The notes under the pieces were generated by a model, which had not been told where the DNA came from, ran no database searches, and saw only the letters and a program-made list of their open reading frames with translations. From Rutidosis leptorrhynchoides (lineage: Eukaryota; Streptophyta; Magnoliopsida; Asterales; Asteraceae), in contig NC_092337.1 in the NCBI RefSeq assembly GCF_046630445.1, positions 369,166,001-369,230,000 on the forward strand: a stretch of DNA of 64,000 nucleotides, in the 5' to 3' direction. Positions 1 through 11,919 of this stretch are shown here, one piece after another; within the stretch, counting starts at the first letter, position 1; each line of letters starts with the position of its first letter. The position numbers and the translations under genes were made by a program.

Positions 1-822
1 GCAATTCAATGATTCGGGCAACCAATTTACATGAATGATATGCCGTTTCGAAGGTAATCAAGCATACAATCCAACTAGACACTTACCAATAATAATCCAT
101 GGTATTCAATGCATCAAAAGTCCATTTCAAGTTCATCAAACCCTAACCCAAATTCACCAAAATCAATAATCAAGTTCATGAAGTTTTCTAAGGCAACCTA
201 CACATCAAATTGAAGCTAGTGATGCTAGTAACACAATTAAAACATCAACTTTTAACATCTAACAACATATGATCATCCAAAATTCAAGAACAACACACCA
301 AAATTCAAGTTCATGCTAGTTACACTAAAACAACGAGATCGAGCATATAAATCATATATTCATGTTAGACTTCAGCCATAGACACTAATTAACACTTTTA
401 TAAGTTAAAAACATCAAGAACACAAAATCTAGTGATTTTAGAAAGTTACCCAAATGAGATGAAGTTGGTACCAAAATGAAAAGGATGAAGAGAGGATCAC
501 AAATATGTAGTTTATTTTGTTGTAAGCCTCCTAGATCGAATTTAGATGATGATTGAATGAATTTGGTAAATGGGTGTGTGTTCTTGCTAGAGAGAAAGAG
601 AGAGAGATGGAGATGATAATGAATGGGTGAAAGAGGTTTGACCCTTTGACCTAGTCAAGGGTTTGATCCCTTGTCAAGTTTAGTCCCTCAACTTTCGTTC
701 GGGTGCGGGAATTACCTAAACGAGATAATTTAAAACGCGTATCAACAGGAGATGTTATAAACATATAACGGACTTTATATTAGTATAACGGAAAAGTAAA
801 TGGAAAAAGGCGGGATGTTACA
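1..822 (-). mobile_element. Ty3/gypsy family-B LTR, terminal part
   Basis: The segment ends in GGGATGTTACA at 822, so read on the minus strand it begins TGTAACATCCCG, the same terminus as the LTR that ends at 49267. AGAGA-rich and CTAAACCCT-like stretches resemble that LTR's U3, but the two are clearly diverged. Directly after it (from 823) comes the middle of a gypsy-A LTR. This fits a family-B element inserted into that LTR, with GGGTT (823-827) as the likely target duplication. The partner duplication and the other LTR end lie before the window. Confidence 0.65.
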
Positions 823-1921
823 GGGTTGAGGTTGATTCCAAAATAATATATATACTTTGAGTTGTGATCTAGCCTGAGACTTGTATACACTGGGTCGTGG
901 ATTGATTCGAGATAATTTATATTGATTTTTTTCTGTACATCTAACTGTGTACAACGTACAACTAGTTGTAGATTACTAACGTTGGACTGCTAACTTAACA
1001 AACTTAAATCGTTAAAACGTAATAAAAAATGTTGTGAACATATTTCGATCATACTTTGATATATATGTATATATTCGTTATAGGTTCGTGAATCGACCCG
1101 TGGCCAAGTCTTATTTTCCCGACGAAGAAAAAATCTGTGCAGGTGAGTTATAGTCCCATTTTTACTATCTAATATTTTTGGGATGAGAATACATGCAGTT
1201 TTGAAAATGATTTACAAAATAGACACAAGTATTGAAACTACATTCCATGTTGAATCGTTATACCGGATATCGCCCTTGTTGAACTTGGTAGCCTAAGAAT
1301 TGGTGTTTATTATAATTGCCACCAATTGACGCGAATCCTAAAGATAGATCTATGGGCTTTGACACGCCCCAGTCAGAGAATTTGAACTGCTTTAGTACTT
1401 CGATATTTATATATGGGGATATTCTAGATGCATTTGTTAATGTCGGTTACCAGGTGTTCAACCATATGAATGATTTTTATGCAGATTACATGTTATTAAA
1501 AGATGAAATCTTGTGGTCTATTATTACAATTTGATATATAGGTTAAACCTATAACTCACCAACATTTTTGGTGACGTTTAAAGCATGTTTATTCTCAGGT
1601 GATTATTAAGAGCTTCCGCTGTTGCATGCTAATATATGGACAAGAGTTAGAGTCAACATGCTTGTATAATATTGTTTAAAAACTGCATTCGAAGACATAT
1701 ATTGTTGTGTAATATGATTGTAAACCATTATGTAATGGTCGTGTGAAAACGCTATATTTTAGATTATCATTATTTGATAATCGTCGTAATATTTTAAAGG
1801 TTATGGTTTGTTTTAAAAATCGAATGCAGTCTTTGAAAAACGTCTCATATAGAGGTCAAAAACCTCGCAAAGAAATCAATTAATATGAAACGTTTATAAT
1901 CAATATGAATGGGACATTTTA
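823..1921 (+). mobile_element. gypsy-A copy 3: truncated 5' LTR
   Basis: This stretch matches the distal third of the complete copy-2 LTR (57329-58483): the ACAGGGTTGAGGTTGATTCC block, the TCTAACTGTG block, the CTTCCGCTGTTGCAT block and the terminus GGGACATTTTA. The usual last bases are TTCA; here they are TTTA. The upstream LTR part is missing or lies beyond the family-B LTR at 1-822. Small indels and substitutions relative to copies 1 and 2 suggest it is older. Confidence 0.8.
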
Positions 1922-1923
1922 GT

Positions 1924-1941
1924 TGGTATCCGAGCGTTGGT
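1924..1941 (+). promoter_or_regulatory. primer-binding site, gypsy-A copy 3
   Basis: TGGTATCCGAGCGTTGGT begins two bases after the LTR end. It resembles the complement of plant initiator-tRNA-Met 3' ends (TGGTATCAGAGC type) and is identical to the site in copy 1. Confidence 0.7.
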
Positions 1942-2130
1942 CTTAGAGAACCAGAAAATTGCTTTAGTGTGACTTACCGAGTTTGTTAGGATGCATTAGT
2001 GAGTCTGGACTTCGACCGTATTTTCTTTAAAAACTATTGCTTAACACTTTTTGTTGGAAACTATATATTATTAACATGTAAATATTATGTGATATATTAA
2101 TTTCTTAACGTATTTGATATTGTGTGATAG

Positions 2131-2728
2131 ATGTCTACCTCTAGTACAAATCCCATCGACTCACCTAATAATAATGAAGAGTCGAATATATTTTGGGAAG
2201 ATTCACAAATTCCCGAGGAAGAACCGGAAGAGGAGGAACCGGAAGAAGAAGAGGTTCCGGAGGAAGAAATATTAATAACTACAGAAAAACGGTTAAATAA
2301 AATAAAATCCTCAACCAATGGACCAAAGTTAATAATGGTCAATGTGTTTCAGCCAAGGAAGCAAAATATTGGGAAAATTACCAATTTTATGATGAATCGG
2401 ATTCCGATGAGGATTCCGATGATGTTATAGAATTACCTCGACCCAATTTGAAAAAGCAAAAGAAAATAATAAGGGAAAGGGCATCAGAATAGAGAAATCC
2501 GATTACAACCCCGATGAACTTTATGTTAACATGAAGTACCCTGATGGGGTGTACCGTAAACACCCGTATTTCTTAAACTTTCACTATAACCCGGGAACAT
2601 CTAAGCCACCAGGTTTTTCTAGACCATTTGAGAAAAGAACGGCTCGTATTAGGGGAGCACCATATATCCCTAGGAAATTAGCGAAACGAACCATGTCCGA
2701 AGAGGAAGAAATGAGTGAGTATGAATAA
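2131..2728 (+). pseudogene. acidic ORF of gypsy-A, frameshifted (copy 3)
   Basis: The first 71 codons match the acidic proteins of copies 1 and 2 (start MSTSSTNPIDSPNNNEES, then a Glu/Pro-rich run). A base lost around 2343 shifts the frame. The correct frame returns near 2531 and runs to a stop at 2728, keeping the conserved PGTSKPPGFS and ARIRG motifs and an acidic tail. Function is unknown. The element then continues only to about 2867, just at the position where the F-box ATG would begin. The homologous position in three elements shows it is part of the retrotransposon. Confidence 0.75.
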
Positions 2729-2867
2729 AGAGTTGTAATCATGTTGTGTAAAATATGTATTATAGTGTGCTTGTATTTTTATGTTATATGTAAAAATTGT
2801 TTGTATTGTTTGTTAATTATCTTTTACGAATCTAATCCTCGTCTATTTTACAGTATAAAAACACACA

Positions 2868-3258
2868 ATGGGGTCGAGCTGAAGAAAACTTCTGTTTCGA
2901 ATTTTGCCTTAAAGGCGCGGCGCGGCCCTCTATGGGCGTGACGCGGCTTCGTCTGCGAGGAAGTTTTCAAAATCGAGTTTTCTTGTTCCCAAAGCTATTT
3001 CTTTGTTTAGTTTTGCCTATTTAAGCATATCTTATTGTAACACATACATGTATCCACGAATTATATCAACAAAGAACTCTCTTTGGTGGCCGAGGATTAA
3101 AGTAATCATTCGTGATTACATATAACCTCGTTAAATTCTCTTGTCTTTATCGTTTTTGCTAGTTTCTTCGTATACATCAACTATTTTCGTTTATTGTAAG
3201 TGGGGTTGATAACCTAGGGTTATCAAGTCTTGTTAGGGCTCACGTGCTACATTCCTAA
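2868..3258. repeat. unidentified repeat-like segment, possibly LTR-derived
   Basis: Sequence identity to gypsy-A stops abruptly here. The new segment contains a GC-rich patch (GGCGCGGCGCGGCCC, 2915-2929), a TATTTAAG box near 3020 and a pyrimidine-rich leader-like stretch, and ends ACATTCCTAACA. This layout resembles the R/U5 end of a copia LTR. I see no matching start terminus or target duplication, so the call is tentative. Confidence 0.3.
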
Positions 3259-5068
3259 CATGAAAAACTAAATCTTAAACAAACGAATTTAAAAAAGGTT
3301 CTAAGGGGTATTGTGAAATATTAAACTAAGCCCAAGAGTTTTTTTGTATAAATATAAAACACTCATTGTCCCTACTCTTCTTAGTCATCTTCTCCATAGA
3401 AGAAAAACTTTGCCATTAAAATTAAAGACATGAGTATTCTTTTTCGTTTCATTTAGCTTATATCTTTACATAAATCATAATGTATCCTTTATAACTCCCA
3501 TTTTAGCTTCAATCTTCATAATTCCCATTTTATTGTTGTAAATCATCTGAAATTTATCTATAATCCTTTACATTTTCTGTTATATTGTTTTAAATCATCT
3601 TAAATTTATCTATAATAATGTAGCATGAACGGAAATTTTGATGCCCAAAATTTTTTATGGCCCAAAATCTTTTATGCCCAACGTAATCGCACGTTTCAAT
3701 CACCACCAGGGCCGCTTCTGGATATGATCATCAACATAATGGAAGACAACATAATGGAATCATTAATTTCTCAAGCACTCCTGTTGATGATGATCACGAG
3801 ATCACATTATGATTTCGAGAAATACTTGACCTTTAATTAAGATTAAGAGGATTCGTTTTAAGTTAGAAAGGAGTTAATGTTGCGCTTGATAAACAGAATA
3901 CTTAAATGTTAAATGATTTATAATTTAAATAATTCATGGGCTCTAAATGAGTTTGGTTATGTATACCAATAATTTGTGTAATACTCCGAATAAGTAATAT
4001 GAATTATATAAAATTACCTTATTAATTTTTTACTTGAAGAAAATTTCAATATAGATGTTTGATAAATGTTTCGTGAAGATAATAAAGTTAATGTTTCCGA
4101 AGATCAACAAGGTACAAAACAGAAATATTAAGAATGAGAAGTCTAGCCTAAAAAATCCACAGAAAGCGGATAACAAACAAAGTAAGCTAAACAAACAAAC
4201 GACTACCAATAGGTGGGTAGACGATTAACAAAGCTAGCTAACAATGAAACAAGGCAAAAAAATCAAATCCCTAGTTCCGGAAGCACCTTAACCATTTCTG
4301 ACTGAACATCGAACTCTCGGGAGAACGTTGACCCCATTGAACGGTTGAAAATCAGAGAACATAACAAGAAGCGCAACCGTCAGGAGACAACCCAACCGTC
4401 ACGAAAAAAATACCCAACCGCAAAAAACCGGTATCTCCCCCATATTTAGATCCAGATCTCACTTGGGAGATCGTCACCTAGACCGAATCCAAAGTTGCCA
4501 CCAGAAAAGAATGGACCAGGAATAGAAACCCACGAAAACAAGCAAATCCAATCCCGCAACCGAAATCACACCCACCACCACCGCACACGACCCCCGAAAA
4601 CTACGAGCAACTACCACCAACAGTGTGAGGGGTCACCCGACAATAACTGCCAATAACTGACCGCCGTCAGTGGCCAGCTCTAACAAGGTGGTGAACCAGC
4701 AACGCGCCTGCAAAAAAGTATCAGCCTCCAAACGTCCTCCAGCCACCGGTAGCCACCACCAACTCGATGGTGAACCATCAACCGCCATCATACGTCAAGA
4801 AACAAAAGGGAACAGGAGCGCAACAAGTCACCTCTCGGCTATAGTAGCCTGTGGCCACCACCAACAGGGTGGTGTGCCACCAACTTCCGCCAAAGAAAAC
4901 AACTCTGGCGAGGTCTGGTGCCCGAAAAGAGCGCAAAACGAGCGGTAAGATAAGATCCCAAAAATCATAGCCAAACTCAGTACGAGAACGAGCGTGGACT
5001 AAAGATATGACCATCGGAAAAGAGTCATGTACTGTTAGGCATATATACTATAAGGTTAATTACATTTG
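3259..5068. other. non-coding interval, no gene recognised
   Basis: AT-rich DNA to about 4140 with only short chance reading frames. From about 4300 to 4960 the base composition turns GC-richer, with many CACCAC/GTGGTG motifs. Read on the minus strand this looks like an untranslated leader or degraded transposon, but no protein domain is visible in any frame. Confidence 0.5.
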
Positions 5069-6996
5069 CTAAGCAAAGGAAGAAGCTCTCTTCACAAATC
5101 TTCCTTTCATTCTAGGCCTCTTCTCAGCATTTAATTTCCGTACCTCATATCTTATTTTCTTTGAAAACAACCTTGTTCGTCTCTTTTCTCTATACCTTGA
5201 CACCCTTGCCTCTCGCCCTCCATCTAACATTGACGGATTCCCCGTCATTATCCCCATATCTCCATAAGGAACATGCTGATGATGTATTATCTTGCATCCA
5301 CCCTAAGACACAAAGACAATCAAAACCGTTATTAAAGCCATCACACACTATAGATCTAGTATTTTTTTAAGATGATGAGTTTTTTTGACTTTTCCCTATT
5401 TGGGTTATCCGGGGGCGAGTATTTTTACTATGGCATAGGCGGCCTAAATGGATAATTAATCCGTCTGACCGTATCGAGACCTGGTCATGTTAAGGTTTGA
5501 ACTTGAAATTTCTTGTATTGTAGATCGAGTGCGATAAAGCTTATTTGTGTTTTCATACAAATAAAATCATGACTATTTATATAATTGTATTTTTAACAAG
5601 TAGAGTTTCAAAGAAAGAAAACACGTGATTTTGTACTTCTAACATACTTAATTTTGTACCATGTCTATTTAGCCTTTTCTTGATTGCAAAACAATACTAA
5701 CACTTGAATTTGATTACGTGCGTACATATGGTAATATTGTAACAAAAAGCTAAATTTTCTTCTTTTTATGTCATATAGATCAATCAAACAAATAATTATT
5801 GTTACAAGAAAAATTCTTGTAGTAATCTATTGAGACATAAGTTGTCAATATCAATTTTTTTACCAAGTAAGAAGAGTAATAAAGAGTAAATATAGTAAAC
5901 ATACCATGCAATCAGGCCAACAATGATCAGGATTTAACTCCGGCCGGTCACCGGTGGTCCAAGGAGATCTTTGTTCATCCCAAGCAGCTATGATTCCTTC
6001 ATAATCTAATTTCAATATTCTTTTATTATTCTTATTTTCATCATTATATTTTTTTACATCTATATGATCAACATGATCATAATCATAATCTTTTTTCACT
6101 ACACCTATATAATCCCCAAATTCCACTGCCACCTTTTCATCTTTCTCGTCCCATAACGGCGAATCATAATCGAAACTCAACTGAAACGGTTCTCTCATCA
6201 TCTCCATCTCACTCTGCATTTGATCATCTTCTTCTTCTTCTTTTTCTACTTTCACTCTTTCAAAACTCTCACTTGAATCTTTCTCTCTACTATCTAACAA
6301 CCCTAATCCGTCCATTAATGCAAACGATTCTTCATCAAGACCTTTTCCTAATAAGCTCTCCATGTTAGCTGTGAACTCGTCTAGCTCGATGTCAGATGGA
6401 AGTATCAAACTGTTCAAACTATTCAAATCAAAAGTCACTTTCGAACCATGATGATCATCATCATGATCATGATCTGCATCAACATGATGAGTAGTAACCT
6501 CCTTTTGTTTGATAGGTTTTGCCACCTCATTCGAAAGACAAAGCTCGGCTGCAAACGGATCCAAGACCGGAACTTGATATAAAAGTTGTTCTTCAGATGT
6601 TAAAGTGGTCGTTTCATCATGTCCGATTTCTGGGACTAAGTGAAGAGGATTAAAAGCTATCATGCTACTTTCTTCTGATTTAGGCGTATTTTTAAACGCC
6701 TGCTTGTGATGGTTGCCGCCACGTGGGGTCCTTGGTTTCTTTGTAAAACCACGGTGCCACTGTGGCGATGAGGGTTCGTCTAAAGAGGATAGCTTTAAAG
6801 AAGTTACTTTTAGACGAACCCTTTCATGTCTGCGAGCCAATGGGTTCGCAGAATGAACGGAACCATCACATGATTGACATAAGAAAGCATCATCGGCGGC
6901 ACAATACCACCGAGCACGCTTTCTTATACAATTATCACACGGTCTCGCCGTTTTTCCTGACACAACGTTGGCTAACTTTTTGTCAGATGAGACCAT
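5069..6996 (-). CDS. COL16: CONSTANS-like B-box/CCT transcription factor, two exons
   Basis: Two exons on the minus strand, 6996-5905 and 5302-5069, both in phase 0, give 441 residues. Exon 1 ends ATG|GTATGT; exon 2 follows TCTTAG. The single B-box has C20, C23, C32, D35, C40, C43, H48 and H57. Asp/His- and Glu-rich linkers follow, then the motif [20 protein letters not shown] at the exon 1 end. The CCT domain (about residues 394-436, starting [20 protein letters not shown]) is encoded by exon 2. One B-box plus CCT, and an intron just before CCT, is the layout of group III CONSTANS-like genes (COL6/7/8/16); the exact orthologue is not certain. Such proteins are nuclear regulators tied to light, flowering or pigment traits. 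All key zinc ligands and the CCT core are present and there are no stops, so it looks functional. It is the only ordinary host gene here. Confidence 0.9.
5303..5904 (-). other. intron of the CONSTANS-like gene
   Basis: A 602-bp intron bounded by GTATGT (5904-5899) and CTTAG (5307-5303). Without it, the reading frame from exon 1 would run into unrelated residues after WPDCM, whereas splicing joins WPDCM to a Gly/His-rich stretch typical of this family. Around 5395-5550 it holds a block with a box-B-like AGGTTTGAACTTGAAA, possibly a SINE fragment; this part is weakly supported. Confidence 0.8.
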
Positions 6997-7116
6997 TTGG
7001 TATAGGGATTACAAATGTTTGGAACTTTTTGTGTAATTAGAATTATTGAGTTTTTGATGAAATGTATGATGAGATTTGAAATGTAGGAATCATTTGGTGC
7101 GTCCCACTTTGTGCAC

Positions 7117-7122
7117 TTTATA
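7117..7122 (-). promoter_or_regulatory. TATA box of the CONSTANS-like gene (candidate)
   Basis: On the minus strand CTGTATAAAGTG lies about 120 bases before the ATG at 6996, followed by an AT-rich leader without upstream ATGs in good context. Position and sequence fit a plant core promoter; no transcript evidence. Confidence 0.45.
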
Positions 7123-7821
7123 CAGGGAATTGAACACTGTGGTAGTATTGATGGGGTTTATAAAGAAGCTAATTAAGGTAGATGTCCATGTGTAGTTCAT
7201 GAAGGCCCCACAAAAAAGCCTTATCTTTATTTAATTGGCCAAGATATAAACTTCATCCTTGTATTTGTTTTGCTATTGGTTGCCTTTCCATTCAATGGAT
7301 TTCTTGTGGGGGTCGAACTAACATAGATGTTTGGTTCTGGCCCCTTATCAATTTTATTAAAACCAGTTTGTACTATGAATGAACGTTTAATTATAAAAAG
7401 AACAATTAAAAATTGATAATATATAACTACTAACATATATAAATTATACAAAAGACTAGTTTCGTGAATAATACTTAGTTTAACAAACGTATTTTGTTAG
7501 AAATTGCCTAATTCAAAATCGTACTGCACACAAATGTATTACAGCTAAATATACTCACATGAAATGGTTTGTTTTTAAACGGATTTTAGGAATTATTTAC
7601 ATTTTTGTTCCTTGTGAATTTTGTTGTTTAAGTATTTGAGTCTCTAAAAAAAAGAAGACGTTAATTGGTGGATGGTTTCTAGTTTAATTTTGGGTTTGTA
7701 GACTGCAAATTGCCATGTGGAGCAACCGAGCAATGGTATTAGTAGATGAAATACCACATTTAGAATGTATAGTAATTTATTATAAGATAACAATACTTAT
7801 GGGTTCAAAATAGTTACTTGC
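7123..7821. other. upstream intergenic DNA, no gene
   Basis: AT-rich sequence upstream of the CONSTANS-like gene with only short chance reading frames. It presumably includes the promoter of that gene. No repeat structure recognised. Confidence 0.5.
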
Positions 7822-7823
7822 TA

Positions 7824-7962
7824 CTCCATCCGTCTCAATTTAATAGTCTTTGTTTGATTTTTCAAATCTTTATTTACTAACTTTATATGAATTTCATCAA
7901 ACAATACATAATACAAACAAAAACATTATCAAATATGGACTATTAAATTGAGATGGGTGAAG
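7824..7962. mobile_element. Stowaway-like MITE (Tc1/mariner type)
   Basis: A 139-bp element flanked by TA on both sides (7822-7823 and 7963-7964). Its ends are inverted repeats: CTCCATCCGTCTCAATTTAA on the left and the complement of the right end CTTCACCCATCTCAATTTAA, about 22 of 25 bases matching. The CTCC-TCCGTC terminus and TA duplication are the hallmarks of Stowaway elements. It is non-coding and AT-rich inside, lying about 830 bp upstream of the CONSTANS-like start codon. Confidence 0.85.
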
Positions 7963-8091
7963 TATATTAGTTTAATTGAATGGTTACTCAAAATTGTTCT
8001 AAGGATTTAGACTTTTGTATGAGAAAACTATTTGACGAGTAAGTTTATTTTTATTAGTATTTTTATTATTATTACTATTTGACGAGTAAGT

Positions 8092-8805
8092 TTTTGTATG
8101 TTGGTGTATGTATACATGCATGCATGTACGTTTTTGTATATATGTATGTATGTATGTATGTACGTATGTTTATGGATGTATGTATGTAAGTTCTTTAATG
8201 TATGTAATCATGTCTATATATGTATGTAGGTATGTAAAGATGAATGTATATTAATGTATCTTCTCTTTTTAAGTGATCTATGTAAGTATGTTTATGCATG
8301 GATGCATCTTCATGTGGAGTGATTTATGTATTTCTTGCTTTCGCTTTTTACCCAGACCCCTTCTTGGTATAGATTTTGTATGTGTGTGCAGGCATGTATG
8401 ATGTATGTATGTGTTATATATGTATGCATGTTTATGTAGGTTAGTTTGTTTTTGTATGTATGTATGTACATATGTTTTTGCTTGTTTGTTGGTGTGTATA
8501 TATGTATGCATGTATGTATGTTTGTAGATTGTATGTATGTATGCTTATGTAGGTATGTATGTATGTATGGATGTGTGCACGTATGTATATATGTGTATTT
8601 TTGTATATATATGTGCACATATGTATGTATACTTATGTAGGTATGTATTTATGTACATATGCATGCATATATGTATGTATGCATGCATGCACTTATGTAG
8701 GTATGTATGCTTATGTAGGTATGTACGTTATGTATGTATTGCTGTATGTAAGTATGTAAGTATGTATGTACGTATGTATGTATGTTTGTATGTTTGTATG
8801 ATTAG
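8092..8805. repeat. degenerate GTAT/TATG tetranucleotide satellite
   Basis: About 700 bp of imperfect GTAT units mixed with GCATGCATG, ATATGTGC and TTATGTAG variants, interrupted at 8190-8390 by less repetitive sequence. Long reading frames rich in Tyr/Val/Met/Cys or Thr/His/Ile on either strand are products of the repeat and not genes. Confidence 0.9.
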
Positions 8806-9224
8806 GGGCCTCGCATCGTTCGGTGCATCTTGGGGCCATTATGGCGGAGGCCGACCTTCTTTGCTTCCGAGCTTGGTTGGTTTTCATTTGGCTGTGTGGT
8901 TTCGGGGATGTCCATTGCAAAGGTACATGAGTGGAGTTTTGGTTTTTGTCACGAGAGGTTGGCTCTTTGCTTGCGCAACAACTGCCACCTGACATGTCTT
9001 TCGAGTTCTGTTTTCCATACCTTTTGCTCTACTGATTGAGGCAACAACAAGCGTCGACTCACTGGCATCTTGACTGCCGCGTAGAGCCTAAATTCAATCA
9101 GGAAGACTTTAAACTCATGGAAATTTGATTCTACCATTTTCATGGCGTCTCATTTTTATTTTTTTTCTTATGATTTTTGTTTCTTTATTTATTTATTTAT
9201 TCAAAAAAAATTCTTTCTTTTTTT
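8806..9224. other. non-coding interval with a GC-richer block
   Basis: The block from 8810 contains GGGGCC repeated on either side of a short GATGC/GCATC-like inverted stretch (about 8813-8838). It shows no coding signal and was not identified. It is followed by T-rich DNA (9150-9225). Confidence 0.4.
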
Positions 9225-9430
9225 TTGGTCGGAGGAATTCACGGAAGCAATCTCTCTACCCTGGAGTAGAGAGATTGATGACTTTCTCTTTCGGTGGGTG
9301 GAGAATTTTTTCTCGACTCGTGGTTAGAGAAACGCCTTATCTTCTATTTTATGGTAGAGAAAAGATTGTCTACATCCCACCTCCTTCATAACTCACAAGT
9401 GCGGAATTGAATATTGTTGTTATTGTATGA
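9225..9430 (+). mobile_element. Au-SINE-like 3' tail, rearranged
   Basis: It contains GAAGCAATCTCTCTACCCTG, then GGTAGAGAAAAGATTGTCTA continuing into CATCCCACCTCC, and ends in TTGTTGTTATTG. These blocks resemble the conserved 3' half and TTG-repeat tail of Au-type plant SINEs. The two blocks are separated by about 100 bp of extra sequence, so the copy is degraded or composite. No pol III A box was found. Confidence 0.5.
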
Positions 9431-11246
9431 GAAAACTAATTTATCACCTCTATATCATTAAGTGGTCAACTCAAAATTCTCTTAGATGAGTATTATTACA
9501 TTATAAAATTTTAGTTATTATTTGTTTATGTTTATTAAATATATAAGAAAATATTAGGAATATATATAATAATTAATATAATCATAAATGCTATTATAAA
9601 TGTTTGACGAATGAAACTTCTTATGTTTAACTCATTTTACTCATTCATAAGATCCATTAGACTTATCTCTATTATAGAGCTTTAAAGATTGATACACATT
9701 AGACATGTTCGTTTAGATGTAGTATATAACCCAATAGGTTGGAGGAAAACCTATTGGACCTTTTTTTAAGTTTTGGTTTACATGAGCAGACCTAAGTTTT
9801 ATCAAGACCCGGTTGACCTAAAAGATTGACCCAGTTGACTCAAATTTGAGAGTATGGGTCTCAATTTCCAGGTATAATCTTGAGAAGAACTTGTCATTGA
9901 TATCTCGGGAATGACACTGTTGTTGAGTTGTTTGGAATTTTGAGAATCGAGAGTAACTAATATCTCGTTACGTTTGATCGTGACGTATAATCATTTTGAG
10001 TGGTTTTGGAGGTGTGACGTGACAATGTCTCCTTCTTTTAAAGCGGTGTAATGCAAGGTTTATGGGAAGTGTTGCTTGAAGGTTTGGAGTAATGTGATAA
10101 AATATGATCGGTGTTACGATTTTGTTGATCCAAACAACACACAAACAAATGAATAAAACTCATGATTTTGTGATAAAATATGATCGATGATAAAACTCAC
10201 CCGACAACAAATGAATAAACACGACACACAAACAAGAAGCGTAAATAACACGAGAATTTAACGTGACTATATCCAATCTTGCTATTAGTTTAGTCCACGA
10301 GTAACCATACAAGAAATTTGCTTTATTATATTTTCGTAGGTGTTTACAGATACAATAAGATTAGGGTTATAACTTATATGTAAGAAACGAATTCCTTACC
10401 AAAATCAAACAACTTGTTGACTACGCCAAAGCCTCGCATTTTGTGAGCACCACTTCACGATCTACGAAAGCCTCCATGTCCCGAATACAATGTTTCAAAC
10501 GAGAGATTTTACCTCTCAAATGTTCATCACACTTTTTTGCGTTTTGCACTCCTTCTCGCATACCAACATCCAGGTCACGATCTGTGAGCCCTTGCTCACG
10601 ATCCGTGAAGCCTCCGAGAAGATCGGTGTAAGGTTGTTAGCATGTGTGACAATCCCGAATGTACACTCGTTTGGGTTTTATTATTTATAAGGTTGGAGAC
10701 CTAAATCACTTTCTATATTAATCCTTGTTGAGTTTTAGTTGGGTTTCCAATTATGTAGAAGGCACATAGCCCAAAAATTAGGCCCATTACAAGGTTGAAT
10801 AGACCATGTAAGTCTAGGTTATCATTTAAAGTCAAGTGTGCAGCCATTGAGATAACAAGAGAGATGAGACATCAAGAAAAATAATGAAATCCCAAATCCC
10901 ATTTTTAAGACTGCAGCTCACAAATCAACTGATCCCCAGAGATCCGACCGTTGAACATTCACCATTTTTGGACATTGTTTTCCTGGCATCTAGGCCAAGG
11001 TTTTCAACCTTTGAATTCGTCTCAATTGGTTCTAGCTCGAGTTACATTCGGTCAAACAACAACAAAATTTTTATGTGAGTTATTCCTCTTTTATCTTTAG
11101 ATTGTTTCATATACTTGTTGATTATTGTATTTCAAGAGTATGATGATGTATTATACCTCTATTTAATCTATAGAAGGCCTATTGTATTGATCTCATGTTG
11201 ATGATAGTGGATTTTAAGTGGCATACGGGTCCCATGATTTTTTACT
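9431..11246. other. non-coding interval, no gene recognised
   Basis: AT-rich intergenic DNA. Short reading frames (for example near 10443-10690 and 10884-11078) have no recognisable domain and no homologue elsewhere in the window. No terminal repeats were seen. Confidence 0.5.
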
Positions 11247-11919
11247 TGAGACAACCCAACCCGTATTTAACCCAGAAAGTTTTTTTTTTTTTTTTTTTTT
11301 TATAATGAACCAATAACACGCCACTTTAATTGGTTATATGACGTCCACCGTTCCATACACAACGTTAAACATTTAACAAGTTTAAAGTTTACATAATAGG
11401 CACGAAGGCCCTTAATCAAGTGTGATACAAGTTCGACCTTTAAATGATAGTTTTAAACCAAACGACACATAAGCATGGTTTGGGGCTAAACTACCCAAAA
11501 CAATAGGTCGTCTTCCAAAAGCTTCACCTAAGCAACCATCATGGGGATATCTAATTCCCGGTAACCCCCTTTCCCTTCTCCAAACTTGTACCTAAAAAGT
11601 AAACAACGAGAGGGGTAAGCAAACGCTTAGTGAATGCAATAATTATACATATACATATATAACCTACTTACTTGCATCACTTACACAATTACCGCATACA
11701 TGCTGGCAAAATAATTAGCATACCATCGCAAAGTATAACACTAATCTCCGATAACACAAGCTAGCACAGCAATAGCATATAACACGAACAATATAATATG
11801 CTACACTACAACACACAACCATGGTTAACCAATCGTACAAGGGAATGGTGCTCGTGAAAGACCATTGGAGTTCTCAACATCCATTAGTGTACTTACCACC
11901 GCGTATCACTAACCCCCGG

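Noticed and set aside
3625..3840. 71-codon frame as a small gene
   Set aside because: No domain, no homologue in the window, no promoter or splice evidence.
8278..8992. Several overlapping reading frames of 64-151 codons
   Set aside because: They are translations of the GTAT-type satellite (Tyr-Val-Cys-Met or Thr-Tyr-Ile-His runs), open on both strands because the repeat lacks stops.
11281..11302. A T22 tract suggesting a poly(A) tail and LINE-mediated retroposition of a family-B transcript
   Set aside because: The sequence beyond the tract (to 11247) ends on the sense strand in GGGTTGGGTTGTCTCA, which makes a proper CA terminus to pair with TGTAACATCCC. The A run is more simply an internal part of the LTR.
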